Positions 57,601 through 64,000 of a stretch of 64,000 bases of DNA are shown piece by piece (positions within the stretch are counted from its first letter, which is position 1; each line of letters begins with the position of its first letter). The stretch comes from Bacillus sp. CGMCC 1.16541 (GTDB lineage: Bacteria > Bacillota > Bacilli > Bacillales > Bacillaceae_H). A program made the translations under genes and the position numbers. Location of the stretch: positions 1-64,000 of the forward strand of contig NZ_QFRU01000018.1 of the NCBI RefSeq assembly GCF_003184905.1, written 5' to 3'. The notes under the pieces were generated by a model. That model was not told where the DNA came from. It saw only the letters and a program-made list of their open reading frames with translations, and searched no databases.

Positions 57601-60600
57601 CCAGGAGCTAACCCTTCCACTCGGTAAATTCCGTTTACATCTGTTTGCGATGTGGCAACTATCACGCCATTAATATCAACAATCCGAATGAGTGTGTTTG
57701 GTAATACGTCACCTGTTTGCGCACTCGTGATGGTTCCGGTGACGGTACCTGGGTTCGGTGGTAAGTTTAATAGAACAGTTGATACTTCGTTCGATTGCAC
57801 AAAAGTCGAGGCTGCTTGCGTACCGAAGTTCGGTTGCGATGCAACGACCGTATACGCGCTCGGTGTAAGATTAAAGACTGTAAATTGTCCTTGTGAATTG
57901 GTTGTTGTTGTAGCGACAATCGGCCCAACCGGCGAGAACTGACGAATGGCAATGCTTGCTCCGGCAATTGGTGCACCTGTTTGTTGATTAAATACCGTAC
58001 CTGTAATCGTCCCTGGATTTGGTGGTAAGCTGAAATCTAGCGTTGTGGTCGTGTCTGCTGTGACAGTAGTATCCTGTGTGACAGAGCCGAATTTGACAGC
58101 AGTCGCAGTGACACGATACAAGTTCGGTGCTAGATTTTGAAGTTCATAGACTCCATTTTGATCTGTCTGAACAGTTGCTACTAATGCTCGGGTAAAATCA
58201 AATACTTGAACAGTCGCACCTGCAATGGTATTACCTGTTTGCTCATCAACTACGGTACCACGCAGTGTTCCAGGATTTGGCGTTAAACTTAATGTCGTCG
58301 CTTCAATTTCACCTGGTGTGAGTAAAACTGCTTTTGAATCGCTGCCAAAGCCTTGGGCAATTGCTGATACAATCAATGTTGTTGCTGGAAGGTTTGGAAT
58401 CGTGAAATTCCCGTTAAAATCACTTGTACCTGATCCAACAACGATGCCATTAAGATCTGAAATTGTTACAATTGCGCCACTAATTGTCGCACCTGTTCCG
58501 GCATTTATCACTTGCCCGGTTACCGTAGCTGGATTCGGTGTTAACGTTACATTCGCTTGTGTCGTTTGGTCTGAAACGACGACTGCACTTGTTGTTGTAG
58601 CAGCAAAGTTTGGTGATGTAATGACGAGCGTATAGCTTCCAGGAAGAAGGTCGAGTACATTGTACGTGCCGTCAGATGAAGCGAGTAACGTTTTTAACAA
58701 CGTACCACTTTGGTCGAATACTTGAATTTGCGTATTTTCTCCTAAAATTGGACTGCCTTGTAAGTCGGTAATCACCCCCGTAATGGCCCCTACATTTGGG
58801 AGAAGAACAATGTTAGCAATTGTTGTAACGTCACTTTGAATGACTGCGCCTACCGTTGCTGTGCCAAAACCATTTCGAGACGCAACAATTGTATAAGAAC
58901 CAGGAGCTAACCCGCTAATAAAATAACGTCCATCAATATCCGTTACTGTGTTCGCCACAATCACTCCAGCGCCTCCAACGAGACGAACAATTGTAATGGC
59001 ACTCGGAATCGGATCGCCAGTTTGCCCATTTGTAATTTGGCCTGTTAAGTTGCCTGGGTTAGGCGTTAAGACAAAATTGACATTTTCAATAAAATCACCA
59101 GCTGTAAGCGTGACGCCGCTAATTTGAGTAGAGAAAGTAGCAGCAGCGACAATAATAGTATGAGAGCCTGGTGGTAGATTGCTAATTACATAATTTCCAT
59201 TTTGATCCGTTAATGCTGTACCTAAAACGACTTCATTTTGGTCGATGACCCTCACGCTCGCATTTCCGATCGGTTGCCCACCTGTGCTTGTTACAACGCC
59301 ACTAATTGTTGCAGGATTTGGAAGAAGTCCAAGATTGGCAACAGTCGTTTGGGTGGCAAAAACAGTCGCTCCAACCGCTCCCCTTGCATAGTTACGCGCA
59401 TTTGCGGTTACCACATACTCGCCAGGTGCAAGCGCTACGATTTGGTAATTCCCGTTTTGGTCGGTTACAGCATTGGCAATAGGAACGAGACTTTGAGCAG
59501 GAAATACTTGAACAAGCGCTCCTTCAAGTGCTAATCCTGTTTGTTGATCAACTACGCGCCCGGTAATTAGCCCTGGATCTGGTGTAAGCGCAAGGTTGAC
59601 GGTCGTTGTTTCACCTGATGCAACAGTAAAGCCAATCGTTTCACGCTGAAAATTAGGTGATACAGCAATCAATAAATAGTCACCCGGTGCTAATTCGTCT
59701 ACTCGATAATTTCCATTTGCATCAGTTTGTATTTCTTGAATGATAACGCGGTTGCTATCTAATACGCGAACGAACGCCCCTGATAATGGATCGCCTGTTT
59801 GAGCATTTGTAAGAGTTCCTTGAGCGGTTCCAGGATTCGGTGCAAGCGCCAATATCACAGTAGAAGTAGCATTCGACTGAACAAAAACAGACGCTGCTTC
59901 ACTTCCGAAATTTGGAGCCAAACTGATAACCGTATAAGAACCAGGAGCTAAATTATTGACGGTGAAAAACCCACTTTGATCTGTTGATAAAGTTGCGACA
60001 ATTGGTCCAGTAGGTGAGAACTGACGAATCACAATCGAAGCTCCAGCTAATGGATCACCTGTTTGTTCATTCACAACTACCCCTTGAATGGAACCAGGAT
60101 CAGGTGGTAAAAAGAAGTTCAACACTGTCACTTGATTGACAACGACGGTTGTTTCTCCTACGATACTACCAAAATTAGTAGCAGAGACAATTACGCGATA
60201 TTGCCCTGTGGATAAATTTTGCACTTCATAGAAACCAAATTCATTGGTAACTAACGTTGCGACAAGGCCACGTGTAAAGCTGAACACTCTCACCGTTGCC
60301 CCAGCAATGGCCACACCTGTTGAGTCGTTAACGACTGTACCTTGAAGTGTCCCTGTTTGTGGCGATAACGAAATGGATGTTTCAAGCACTTGCCCAGGAG
60401 CAAGAATAATCGATTGTGAGACGCTGCCAAAGTTATCTGCAGTAATCGAGATGTTCAATGTTTGTGGAGGCAGGTTTTCAATCGTTACAAACCCATTTGC
60501 ATCGGTTACACCATCGCCGACAATCGTTCCAGTTGGTAACGTTACAGTTACAATCGCCCCAGCAATCGGCTCTCCCGTTTCTTCGTTAATCACTTGAGCA

Positions 60601-63600
60601 ATAACAGTAGCAGGATTTGGCTGTAAAATAGCTGTTAAATTTGTTGTTTGTTCTGATACAACAGTTGTGCTAAAGGTTCCAGTTGCGAAATTTGGAGCTG
60701 TAAAGGTTAATTGATACGTCCCTGGAGGTAGATCGAGAATAGTAAACGTACCGTCTTCATTTGCTAAAACTGACTTAACAAGCTGACCACTTTGATTAAA
60801 TACTTGAATTTGAAGATTATTTCCAGTGATTGGATTACCTTGCGGGTCAGTTATAGTCCCTGTAATTGTTCCTGTAAGTGGTGTTAAAGAAAGATTAGCG
60901 ATAGATGTTGCATCACTAATAACGGTTACACCAACAGAACCTACTCCAAAACCACTTCGACTCGCGGTTACGACATACGTACCAGGAGCTAAGTTATTCA
61001 CAAGGTAGTTTCCATTGTTGTCTGTTGTCGTGCTTGCGACAATCACTGAAGTCGCGCCAACTTTTCGAATAATCACCTCTGCTCCAGCAATCCGTTCGCC
61101 AGTTTGTTCATTTGTGACGGTTCCTTGAACAGATCCTGGATTTGGTGTGAGTTCAGCGTTTACCCCTGTAAGAACCTGACCAGGTGTTAAAGTGACACCA
61201 ATTATTTGTGTGCCAAAGTTAAGTGCTGACACAATGACAGTTTGTGATCCAGGAGGGAGGTTCCCGATTGTATAATTTCCATTTTGATCAGTCACGCCGA
61301 TTCCGAGCACCGTTTCGTTTTGATCGATAATGCGAACTGTCGCTCCTGCGATTGGCGTGCCGTCTGTTGAAACAACCGTACCACTCACCGTTGCTGGATT
61401 CGGTACTAAGAAAAGATTAGCAACAGCAGTTGCATTCGGTGAAACAGTTGCCCCTACTGCGTTACTGGCATAATTAAAAGCTGTACCAACAATCACGTAT
61501 TCACCAGGTTCAATACCAGAGATGGTGTACGTGCCATTTTGGTTCGTGATAGCATCTGCAATAGAAAGTAAGCTTTGTGCAGGAAACACTTGAACCAGAG
61601 CGCCAACGAGTGGAAGACCTGTTTGTGCATCGACGACCGTTCCTGTAATCGTGCCAGGATCAGGTGTTAATGCACGATTTAAAGTGACAGTACTACCAGC
61701 TCCAACAACCGCACCGACTGTACTGCTTTGGAAATCTGGGTTCGAAAAGACAACGGTATACGTTCCTGGAAGTAATCCTGAAACAAAGTAATTTCCATTA
61801 ATATCTGTTTGAACCGTTGCTACTAACACACCATTATCATTAAGCACACGTACTTGCGTGTTCACAATCGGTTCACCTGTTTGAGCAGACGTTATTTGCC
61901 CTTGAATGGACCCTGGATTTGGCGGTAAGGCGAGTGAAACGGTTGAAACTCCATTTGATTGCACAATGGTTGTCGTACTTTGTGTTCCGAAGTTCGGGTT
62001 AAATGCCGTAACCGCATACGTTCCTGGTGCAAGGTTCAAAACAGTAAATTGTCCGCTACTATCTGTTGCTGTTGTTTGAGCGATTGGCCCAGCTGGTGAA
62101 AATTCACGTACAATAATCGTCGCTCCAACAATAAAGTCACCGGTTTGTTGATTCACAACCGTACCAAAAATCGATCCGGGGTTTGGTGGCAATGCAAAAT
62201 TAACAGACGTCACTTGATTTGAAAACACTTGAACATCTTGTAACAATGATCCGAAATTGGTTGCTGTTGCGATCACTCGATAAAAGCCAGGTGCTAAGTT
62301 TGTAAATTGATAAAAACCGTTACTATCAGACACGACTGTTGCGACGAGGGCATTTGTAACATCGAATACTTGAATCGTTGCGCCAACAAGTGGATCACTC
62401 GTTTGCTCATTCGTTACAAAACCGCTAATTGCTCCAGGATTTGGTGTTAAGCTTAATGTTGTAGTCGCTGTACCACCAGGCGTTAAAATCACAGAACGAG
62501 AATCAGATCCGAAGTTTGGTGCCACCGCTGACACAATAACGGTCGTTGGAGGTAATTCAGAAATGACAAAGTTTCCGTTATTATCAGCCACCGTGTTCCC
62601 AATTGGAAGACCGTTTACATCGGTTACTGATACAATGGCTCCAGCAACTGGTACACTTGTTGACGCGTTGATAACTTGACCTGTAACGGTTCCAGGGTTT
62701 GGTGTAAGTGGGACAGTAATGACTGTTACTTCATTTGCAACGACAAAGGCGCCAACTGTGTTTGCCGCATAATTTTGTGCCAAAACAGTCAGTTGATACG
62801 AGCCTGGTGGTAGGTTATCAATTAAGAACGTCCCGTCTGATTGAGCGGCGATGGTTTCAAGTAAAAGGCCGCTTTGATCAAACACACGTATTTGAATTGG
62901 GATATTTAATAATGGATTTCCTTGAATATCAACCACTGTTCCAGAGATTGAACCAACAAGGCGAGACAAGGCGATGTTCGCTTCTGTTGTTGTGTCGCTG
63001 ACGACGATGGCGCCAACCGTTGCAAGCGCAAAGCCTGTAGCTGAACCGGTCACTGTATACGAACCTGGCTGTAATCCATTTACAACATAATTCCCAAAAT
63101 CATCAGTCGTAGTCGAGGCAACAACGACCGGAATTCCCGCAACGGTCCGAACAACCGCAATCGCTCCAATGATCGGCTCACCTGTATCTGCTGTGGTAAT
63201 TTGTCCGGCGATACTACCTGCATTGGCTGTTAAGGTAAAGTTCACATCAGTAACAATTGCTCCTGGTGTTAAAATGACTCCACCTAGCTGAGCGCCAAAG
63301 CCTGGAGCACTAACAATCATTTGTTGATTTCCTTGTGGTAAATTTGCAATCGAATAGTTTCCAAATTCATCTGTTACCGCCGTGCCAAGGACAATCTCAT
63401 TTTGATCTAACACACGAATGGTGGCATTGCTAATCGGATTACCAGTGTCTGACGTGACCGTACCTGAAATTGTTGCCGGATTTGGTGTAAGGAAAATGTT
63501 CGATGAAGTTGTTTCATTCGATCGAACCGTAATCCCTGTTGAAGAAGACGCGTAATTTTGATACGACGCGACGAGAATATAAGCACCAGGTGCTAATCCA

Positions 63601-64000
63601 GATAGAAAATAGCCACCAAATGCATCGGTTACGAGTGTGGCAATTGGGTTTAAGCCAATTGCAGGATACACAAGTACAGCAGCACCGACAAGCGGTGTGT
63701 TTGTTTCAACATCAAACACTTGCCCTGCAATTGAACCAGGGTTTGCAATTAAATTTGCGTTAACAACAGACGTTTCATTCGGCTGTGCAGTAAAACTTAA
63801 CGTTCGAGCTTGGAACGTTGGGTTGCTAAAAGGAATCGTGTAATCACCAGCCGTAAACCCTGTAATTTGATAAAAACCATTCACATCTGTTTGCGTTTGC
63901 GTCACAAGAATACCGTTATCATCAATTAACTGAACAAGCGTATTTACAATCGGTTCGCCTGTATCAGCGTTCAGAACGGTTCCTTCTACAGCAGAAGGCA
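48066..64000 (-). CDS. giant multidomain repeat protein (carboxypeptidase-regulatory-like domains), N-terminus outside window
   Basis: One continuous frame of more than 5,300 codons, open at the window edge, so the start, any signal peptide and the true length are unseen. From about 49436 upward it is a chain of roughly 86-residue beta-sandwich domains of the carboxypeptidase-regulatory/CnaB-like type, each running PNPG-S/T-I-x-G-x-V-x-N-x-Q-T-G-x-P-I-x-G-A, then V-x-T-D-x-N-G-x-Y-x-[IV]-x-N-L-x-P-G-x-Y-x-V, joined by P-N-P-G/A linkers. About 59 domains lie in the window, grouped in eight-domain superunits. Three divergent domains follow, then a 187-residue Cys-rich tail. There is no LPxTG, membrane helix or SLH domain at the C-terminus. 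Such domains serve as rigid extracellular spacers; I infer a cell- or spore-surface filament. No frameshift or stop occurs over 15.9 kb. Confidence 0.9.
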   Translation of the reverse strand, partial: PSAVEGTVLNADTGEPIVNTLVQLIDDNGILVTQTQTDVNGFYQITGFTAGDYTIPFSNPTFQARTLSFTAQPNETSVVNANLIANPGSIAGQVFDVETNTPLVGAAVLVYPAIGLNPIATLVTDAFGGYFLSGLAPGAYILVASYQNYASSSTGITVRSNETTSSNIFLTPNPATISGTVTSDTGNPISNATIRVLDQNEIVLGTAVTDEFGNYSIANLPQGNQQMIVSAPGFGAQLGGVILTPGAIVTDVNFTLTANAGSIAGQITTADTGEPIIGAIAVVRTVAGIPVVVASTTTDDFGNYVVNGLQPGSYTVTGSATGFALATVGAIVVSDTTTEANIALSRLVGSISGTVVDIQGNPLLNIPIQIRVFDQSGLLLETIAAQSDGTFLIDNLPPGSYQLTVLAQNYAANTVGAFVVANEVTVITVPLTPNPGTVTGQVINASTSVPVAGAIVSVTDVNGLPIGNTVADNNGNFVISELPPTTVIVSAVAPNFGSDSRSVILTPGGTATTTLSLTPNPGAISGFVTNEQTSDPLVGATIQVFDVTNALVATVVSDSNGFYQFTNLAPGFYRVIATATNFGSLLQDVQVFSNQVTSVNFALPPNPGSIFGTVVNQQTGDFIVGATIIVREFSPAGPIAQTTATDSSGQFTVLNLAPGTYAVTAFNPNFGTQSTTTIVQSNGVSTVSLALPPNPGSIQGQITSAQTGEPIVNTQVRVLNDNGVLVATVQTDINGNYFVSGLLPGTYTVVFSNPDFQSSTVGAVVGAGSTVTLNRALTPDPGTITGTVVDAQTGLPLVGALVQVFPAQSLLSIADAITNQNGTYTISGIEPGEYVIVGTAFNYASNAVGATVSPNATAVANLFLVPNPATVSGTVVSTDGTPIAGATVRIIDQNETVLGIGVTDQNGNYTIGNLPPGSQTVIVSALNFGTQIIGVTLTPGQVLTGVNAELTPNPGSVQGTVTNEQTGERIAGAEVIIRKVGATSVIVASTTTDNNGNYLVNNLAPGTYVVTASRSGFGVGSVGVTVISDATSIANLSLTPLTGTITGTITDPQGNPITGNNLQIQVFNQSGQLVKSVLANEDGTFTILDLPPGTYQLTFTAPNFATGTFSTTVVSEQTTNLTAILQPNPATVIAQVINEETGEPIAGAIVTVTLPTGTIVGDGVTDANGFVTIENLPPQTLNISITADNFGSVSQSIILAPGQVLETSISLSPQTGTLQGTVVNDSTGVAIAGATVRVFSFTRGLVATLVTNEFGFYEVQNLSTGQYRVIVSATNFGSIVGETTVVVNQVTVLNFFLPPDPGSIQGVVVNEQTGDPLAGASIVIRQFSPTGPIVATLSTDQSGFFTVNNLAPGSYTVISLAPNFGSEAASVFVQSNATSTVILALAPNPGTAQGTLTNAQTGDPLSGAFVRVLDSNRVIIQEIQTDANGNYRVDELAPGDYLLIAVSPNFQRETIGFTVASGETTTVNLALTPDPGLITGRVVDQQTGLALEGALVQVFPAQSLVPIANAVTDQNGNYQIVALAPGEYVVTANARNYARGAVGATVFATQTTVANLGLLPNPATISGVVTSTGGQPIGNASVRVIDQNEVVLGTALTDQNGNYVISNLPPGSHTIIVAAATFSTQISGVTLTAGDFIENVNFVLTPNPGNLTGQITNGQTGDPIPSAITIVRLVGGAGVIVANTVTDIDGRYFISGLAPGSYTIVASRNGFGTATVGAVIQSDVTTIANIVLLPNVGAITGVITDLQGSPILGENTQIQVFDQSGTLLKTLLASSDGTYNVLDLLPGSYTLVITSPNFAATTTSAVVVSDQTTQANVTLTPNPATVTGQVINAGTGATISGAIVTISDLNGIVVGSGTSDFNGNFTIPNLPATTLIVSAIAQGFGSDSKAVLLTPGEIEATTLSLTPNPGTLRGTVVDEQTGNTIAGATVQVFDFTRALVATVQTDQNGVYELQNLAPNLYRVTATAVKFGSVTQDTTVTADTTTTLDFSLPPNPGTITGTVFNQQTGAPIAGASIAIRQFSPVGPIVATTTTNSQGQFTVFNLTPSAYTVVASQPNFGTQAASTFVQSNEVSTVLLNLPPNPGTVTGTITSAQTGDVLPNTLIRIVDINGVIVATSQTDVNGIYRVEGLAPGTYTLVAINPEFQRITIGFTVSSNQTVTQNISLIPNPGTITGTVTSAQTGDPIAGAVIQIFQSESIVPVANAITNQNGLFTVIGLEPGEYTVVARAINFGSVAVGAIVTPNDTTTVTLALPPLPGAIFGRVTDFGGNGIPNATVRLLDQNQNVVGIGATDLNGNYTIGNIAPGTYTVLASAPNFGSNTIGVTLTPAQVLTNVNIPLQANPGTIAGQVTDSSSGTPIAGATITVRSINTGNIVVQTVNTDQAGNYVAPSLAPGQYSVTVTKSDFGTQTQTVTVTSNQTTTANFALIVDTGTISGTVTDSNGDPITGTTIFVRVFDENNLLIKSVTAQPNGTFAVLYLEPGTYTLVAEAPNYATNSVTVIVQANQTTTVSIPLTPNPATITGQVFNQQTNTPLQGATVTASINGQLIATTVTDNNGTFQLVNLPAGSIDVTVSAPNFESATQTVTLTPGETEQISVSLAPLVGSITGTIINQQTSNPIEGATIIIRQFSPSGPIVATATTDAAGVFTVSNLPPGTYTVIAQATNFGTQSATTVVFANATSTVTIGLTPSPGAVEGTVRSGTTLIEGATVRVIRRDGTLVDEVTTNAVGFYAVEGLPADSYTLVVTDAGFQQQSVGFTVAPNQTTTVNVNLTPNPGTLTGVVTDLFTGGPIANATVLVFPSQSITPVAQAVTDSNGQYTILGLAPGEYNVVATATNYARRGVGAVITAGEQTVASIELTPNPATVSGTITGAGTPLPNATVRIIDQNETVLGTAITDENGNYSISNLPQGTLTVIVSASGFATNLTAVTVTPGQVLQNVNVDLSPLFGNITGQIFNSDTGEAIVGAIAVVRTVGGTSIIVASDTTDSDGNYFVEGLAPGSYSVVGTATGFGTITVGAIVQAASTTVVDLGLPLLTGTISGTVTDIAGNPITGSNIQVQVFDSNGTLIKTLLANTNGTFTIIDLSPGTYIIQVTAPNYGTAVASANVVANEVTTITVPLTPNPATVNGLVINAVTQEPLSGVIITVTDRNGLIVGSAVSDINGQFIIQNLPPNTVTLTATATQPGFGSASASVQLGPGAVNSVTLALSPQAGALTGTVRNAQTGEVIAGATVQVFDFTRALVATVVTTQNGQYLVTNLSPGAYRVIASAQNVGSVAQEVEVVANDTAILNFDLVPNPGTIQGTVVNQQTNQPLGGVSIVVRQFSPTGPIVASSATDGNGVFTVPNLAPGTYTVIATLANFGTQAASVIVNADETALVQLALPPNPGIVQGTVTNAQTGDPLANTFVRVIDGNGVIIGVVQTNSNGRYGLEGLTPGTYTLIVVNADFQRETVGFIITAGQTVVINVALQPNPGSITGIVSSTQTGLPLAGAAVQLFSAQGLIPIANAVTDENGRYRFIGIAPGTYTVVANATNFARGSIGTTVVANEQSLANLALQPNPATVSGTIVDQNGAPISNATVRVVDENETVLGTGISGSNGAYVVEGLPSGTYRVIVTASGFSTATSSVTLAPGEVKADVNFVLIANPGTLTGTVVNAENNSPLVGVSVVVRNQAGLIISSTFTNVDGRYTVQNLAPGSYTVTFLSNGFGTIVLGAQLVSGITTILNAALRPLPGSVLGRIVDVQGNPVTGQNIQVKIFSEQLVLIQTLLAQEDGTFTVLNLEPGTYLVNATAPGFAANTVSANVTANEQTDVVVTLTDLPATLIGQIVNATTGDGIVGASLTIVRPNGVIVATGISGDNGTFTFSNLPAGSFLVTAQAPGFGNATTSVILTSGEVTSTTLSLTPSPGTLSGQVTNASTNEPILGATIQLFDQNRTFIGTVVTNSQGNFTVANLTPGQYTAVISASNFGSELRGFVINANTVTILAVALTPNPGIIQGQITNEATGQPIASASVIIRALSPAGPIIATTVTDQNGFYQITGLAPNVYTVVISGTPSFGSEVISVRVDPGETEIVNVALTPLPSAVRGRVTDEGGRGIANALVQLFNEQGVLVRRIQTDNDGSYLLTGFTAGNYVLSVTEPNFQFASSSFQASPGETVTVNFTLAGNPGSIFGTVRSAETNQPIPGAIVQLFTDQSLVPLAFAVADQQGNYQFTGLQPGNYLVLGSAFNFASASAGASVVSNRATAANLFLQPNPASISGTVTTEDGTPINNAVVRILDQNENILNFGVTGPDGTYAIGNLPAGTFKVVVSAPGFQSLLSSLTLIQGEQRDDVNFVLRANPGSIIGTITDENGDPVAGAVITVRLTGPAGIIVATTITNQDGQYRVESLAPGSYIVTVSASGFDTQTVGAIVESDSTTTVDVILSRIIGSISGVVLNNLGQPITGSNIAVSLFDENGILILTTTIHSSGQFAFPNVAPGTYVVTASAEGFITGTAGAIVVAGENTAVTILLQPNPATVTGRVVNANTGEGIQGAIVSATTPEGQILAIATTDVNGNFTIPSLPPGSIIITANAAGFGTDSRAVLLQPNTTTTVTLSLSPTPGLLAGTVTDEFGEPILGASVQVFDITNGLVATVLTNRFGQYRIDGLTPGNYRVIFTAQRFQRLAAGATISAGETTQLNVQLTRLFATVNGTVLNAETRAPIAGATVTLRYQSASGPIFATVVTDALGRFEFTGVAEGTIAIIATATGFGTEAFNSTVFAGQTVTFEFLLLAQTATIQGRVTNASTGATLPNTRIRVINSLGIVVATTQTDDDGNYLVSNLAPGTYQVVALNVNFQAQTQSVTIRPNQVATVNFELVGNPATLRGRVVDADTGLPIVGALVEVFDEAGVSIAFGLTDENGNYVIEGLPQGTFTVIASAPGYLSASSTVELQAGETETLDFELTRRQTEGGVIAGRVFDAETNAPIVNAQVDLIDREGRLVAFTFTDANGQYFFQNLTPDTYTVFVTAEGYQEAQQIVPLAEGESRLDVNFALNRATAFGAISGTVLSAEDSEPIAGALVEIVNVDGEVVATARTDEFGNFLIEGLQPDVYTVRVSATGFVTGTAQATVFAGQITPVQIILTREPVPPFNPCDLINPILSCHIVNVICGEVNPANRKNVQVVLKDGSIATLQIVQLLSTITLTVSVTGDNGSCVSDSFDVIVRERVILCAPKGTNVVCQTNVIDCDTTLLCVNGQFTGIALSLQLAQSITSETNVNIQITGRHISPRPEICDNDVTYVSECEPSLLCVNVPKVIDWVTICTNRDFLLSTSQVTFRCIE
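49436..63734 (-). repeat. higher-order tandem repeat, eight-domain superunit
   Basis: Domain types recur in the order A-B-C-D-E-F-G-H. Signatures are A: VQVFPAQSLxPIAxAVT; B: NATVRIIDQNExVLGT; C: VVRxVGGxxVIVASTTTD; D: IQVFDQSGxLxKTLLA; E: GAIVTVTDxNGxIVG; F: ATVQVFDFTRALVAT; G: IVIRQFSPxGPIVAT; H: VRVLDxNGVIVATVQTD. Type A starts, read from codons, are 63734, 61652, 59570, 57488, 55673, 53588, 51512 and 49436. Unit lengths are therefore 694, 694, 694, 605, 695, 692 and 692 residues. Confidence 0.88.

Noticed and set aside
48307-63843. Many plus-strand open frames of 60-155 codons opposite the giant gene
   Set aside because: They are shadows of the repetitive minus-strand frame: they recur in the same phase with the repeat period, lack ribosome sites and resemble no family.
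48630-64000. Regular repeats that might suggest a CRISPR array or satellite DNA
   Set aside because: The period is about 258 bp with protein-level rather than base-level conservation, and there are no identical short repeats with unique spacers.

Overview
The window looks like chromosomal DNA of a low-GC, endospore-forming Bacillaceae (Bacillus sensu lato); the genus cannot be fixed from the sequence alone. Supporting this are Bacillus-type genes (ugtP, hutPHUIG with the HutP antiterminator, gltC divergent from gltAB, an IDEAL-domain protein, YtxH- and DUF2680-type proteins), strong AGGAGG ribosome sites with many TTG and GTG starts, and A+T-rich spacers. No rRNA, tRNA, CRISPR array or replication origin was seen.

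Layout. 1-8.5 kb: small envelope and housekeeping genes (DUF378 membrane protein, kinase-like protein, UgtP glucosyltransferase, prolyl 4-hydroxylase, YczE-type membrane protein, YtxH protein, two lipoproteins), with a decayed IS1182-type transposon sitting inside a MITE-like repeat. 8.8-18 kb: a secreted M28 peptidase, then a complete histidine-utilisation operon (hutP, leader terminator, hutH, hutU, hutI, hutG), a DUF2680 secreted protein and a DASS anion transporter. 18-24 kb: an MsrA-MsrB fusion whose MsrB half has lost its expected catalytic cysteine, a DUF2157/GDYXXLXY membrane protein, an HD-GYP phosphodiesterase, a peroxiredoxin remnant and an intact 301-bp MITE-like element. 24-28 kb: an aldehyde dehydrogenase, a TetR regulator and an MFS exporter, with a shared box (GTCTAAAGT) in both control regions, so probably one regulon. 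28-35 kb: gltC and gltAB (glutamate synthase). 35-48 kb: an acyltransferase fragment, a Tyr/Pro-rich protein with a twin CX3C motif, tandem glycine/asparagine-repeat paralogues, an M14 peptidase, an L,D-transpeptidase, RluF, a candidate small RNA, a HAD phosphatase, a PhaC fragment and an amine oxidase.

48-64 kb: one uninterrupted minus-strand reading frame that runs off the right edge (more than 5,300 codons in the window). It is built of about 59 tandem, roughly 86-residue carboxypeptidase-regulatory-like (CnaB-like) beta-sandwich domains and ends in a 187-residue tail with 13 cysteines. The domains fall into eight recognisable types that recur in fixed order, giving a higher-order repeat of about 694 residues (2.08 kb). 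I measured unit starts at 63734, 61652, 59570, 57488, 55673, 53588, 51512 and 49436; one unit lacks exactly one domain. This is the most striking object in the window. I infer a very long extracellular or spore-surface fibre that is cross-linked or anchored through its Cys-rich end.

A second theme is repeat-driven decay: a MITE-like family with TGGGACATAA terminal inverted repeats appears at least five times, three times right after a gene end where its internal hairpin can act as a terminator, and next to several gene fragments.
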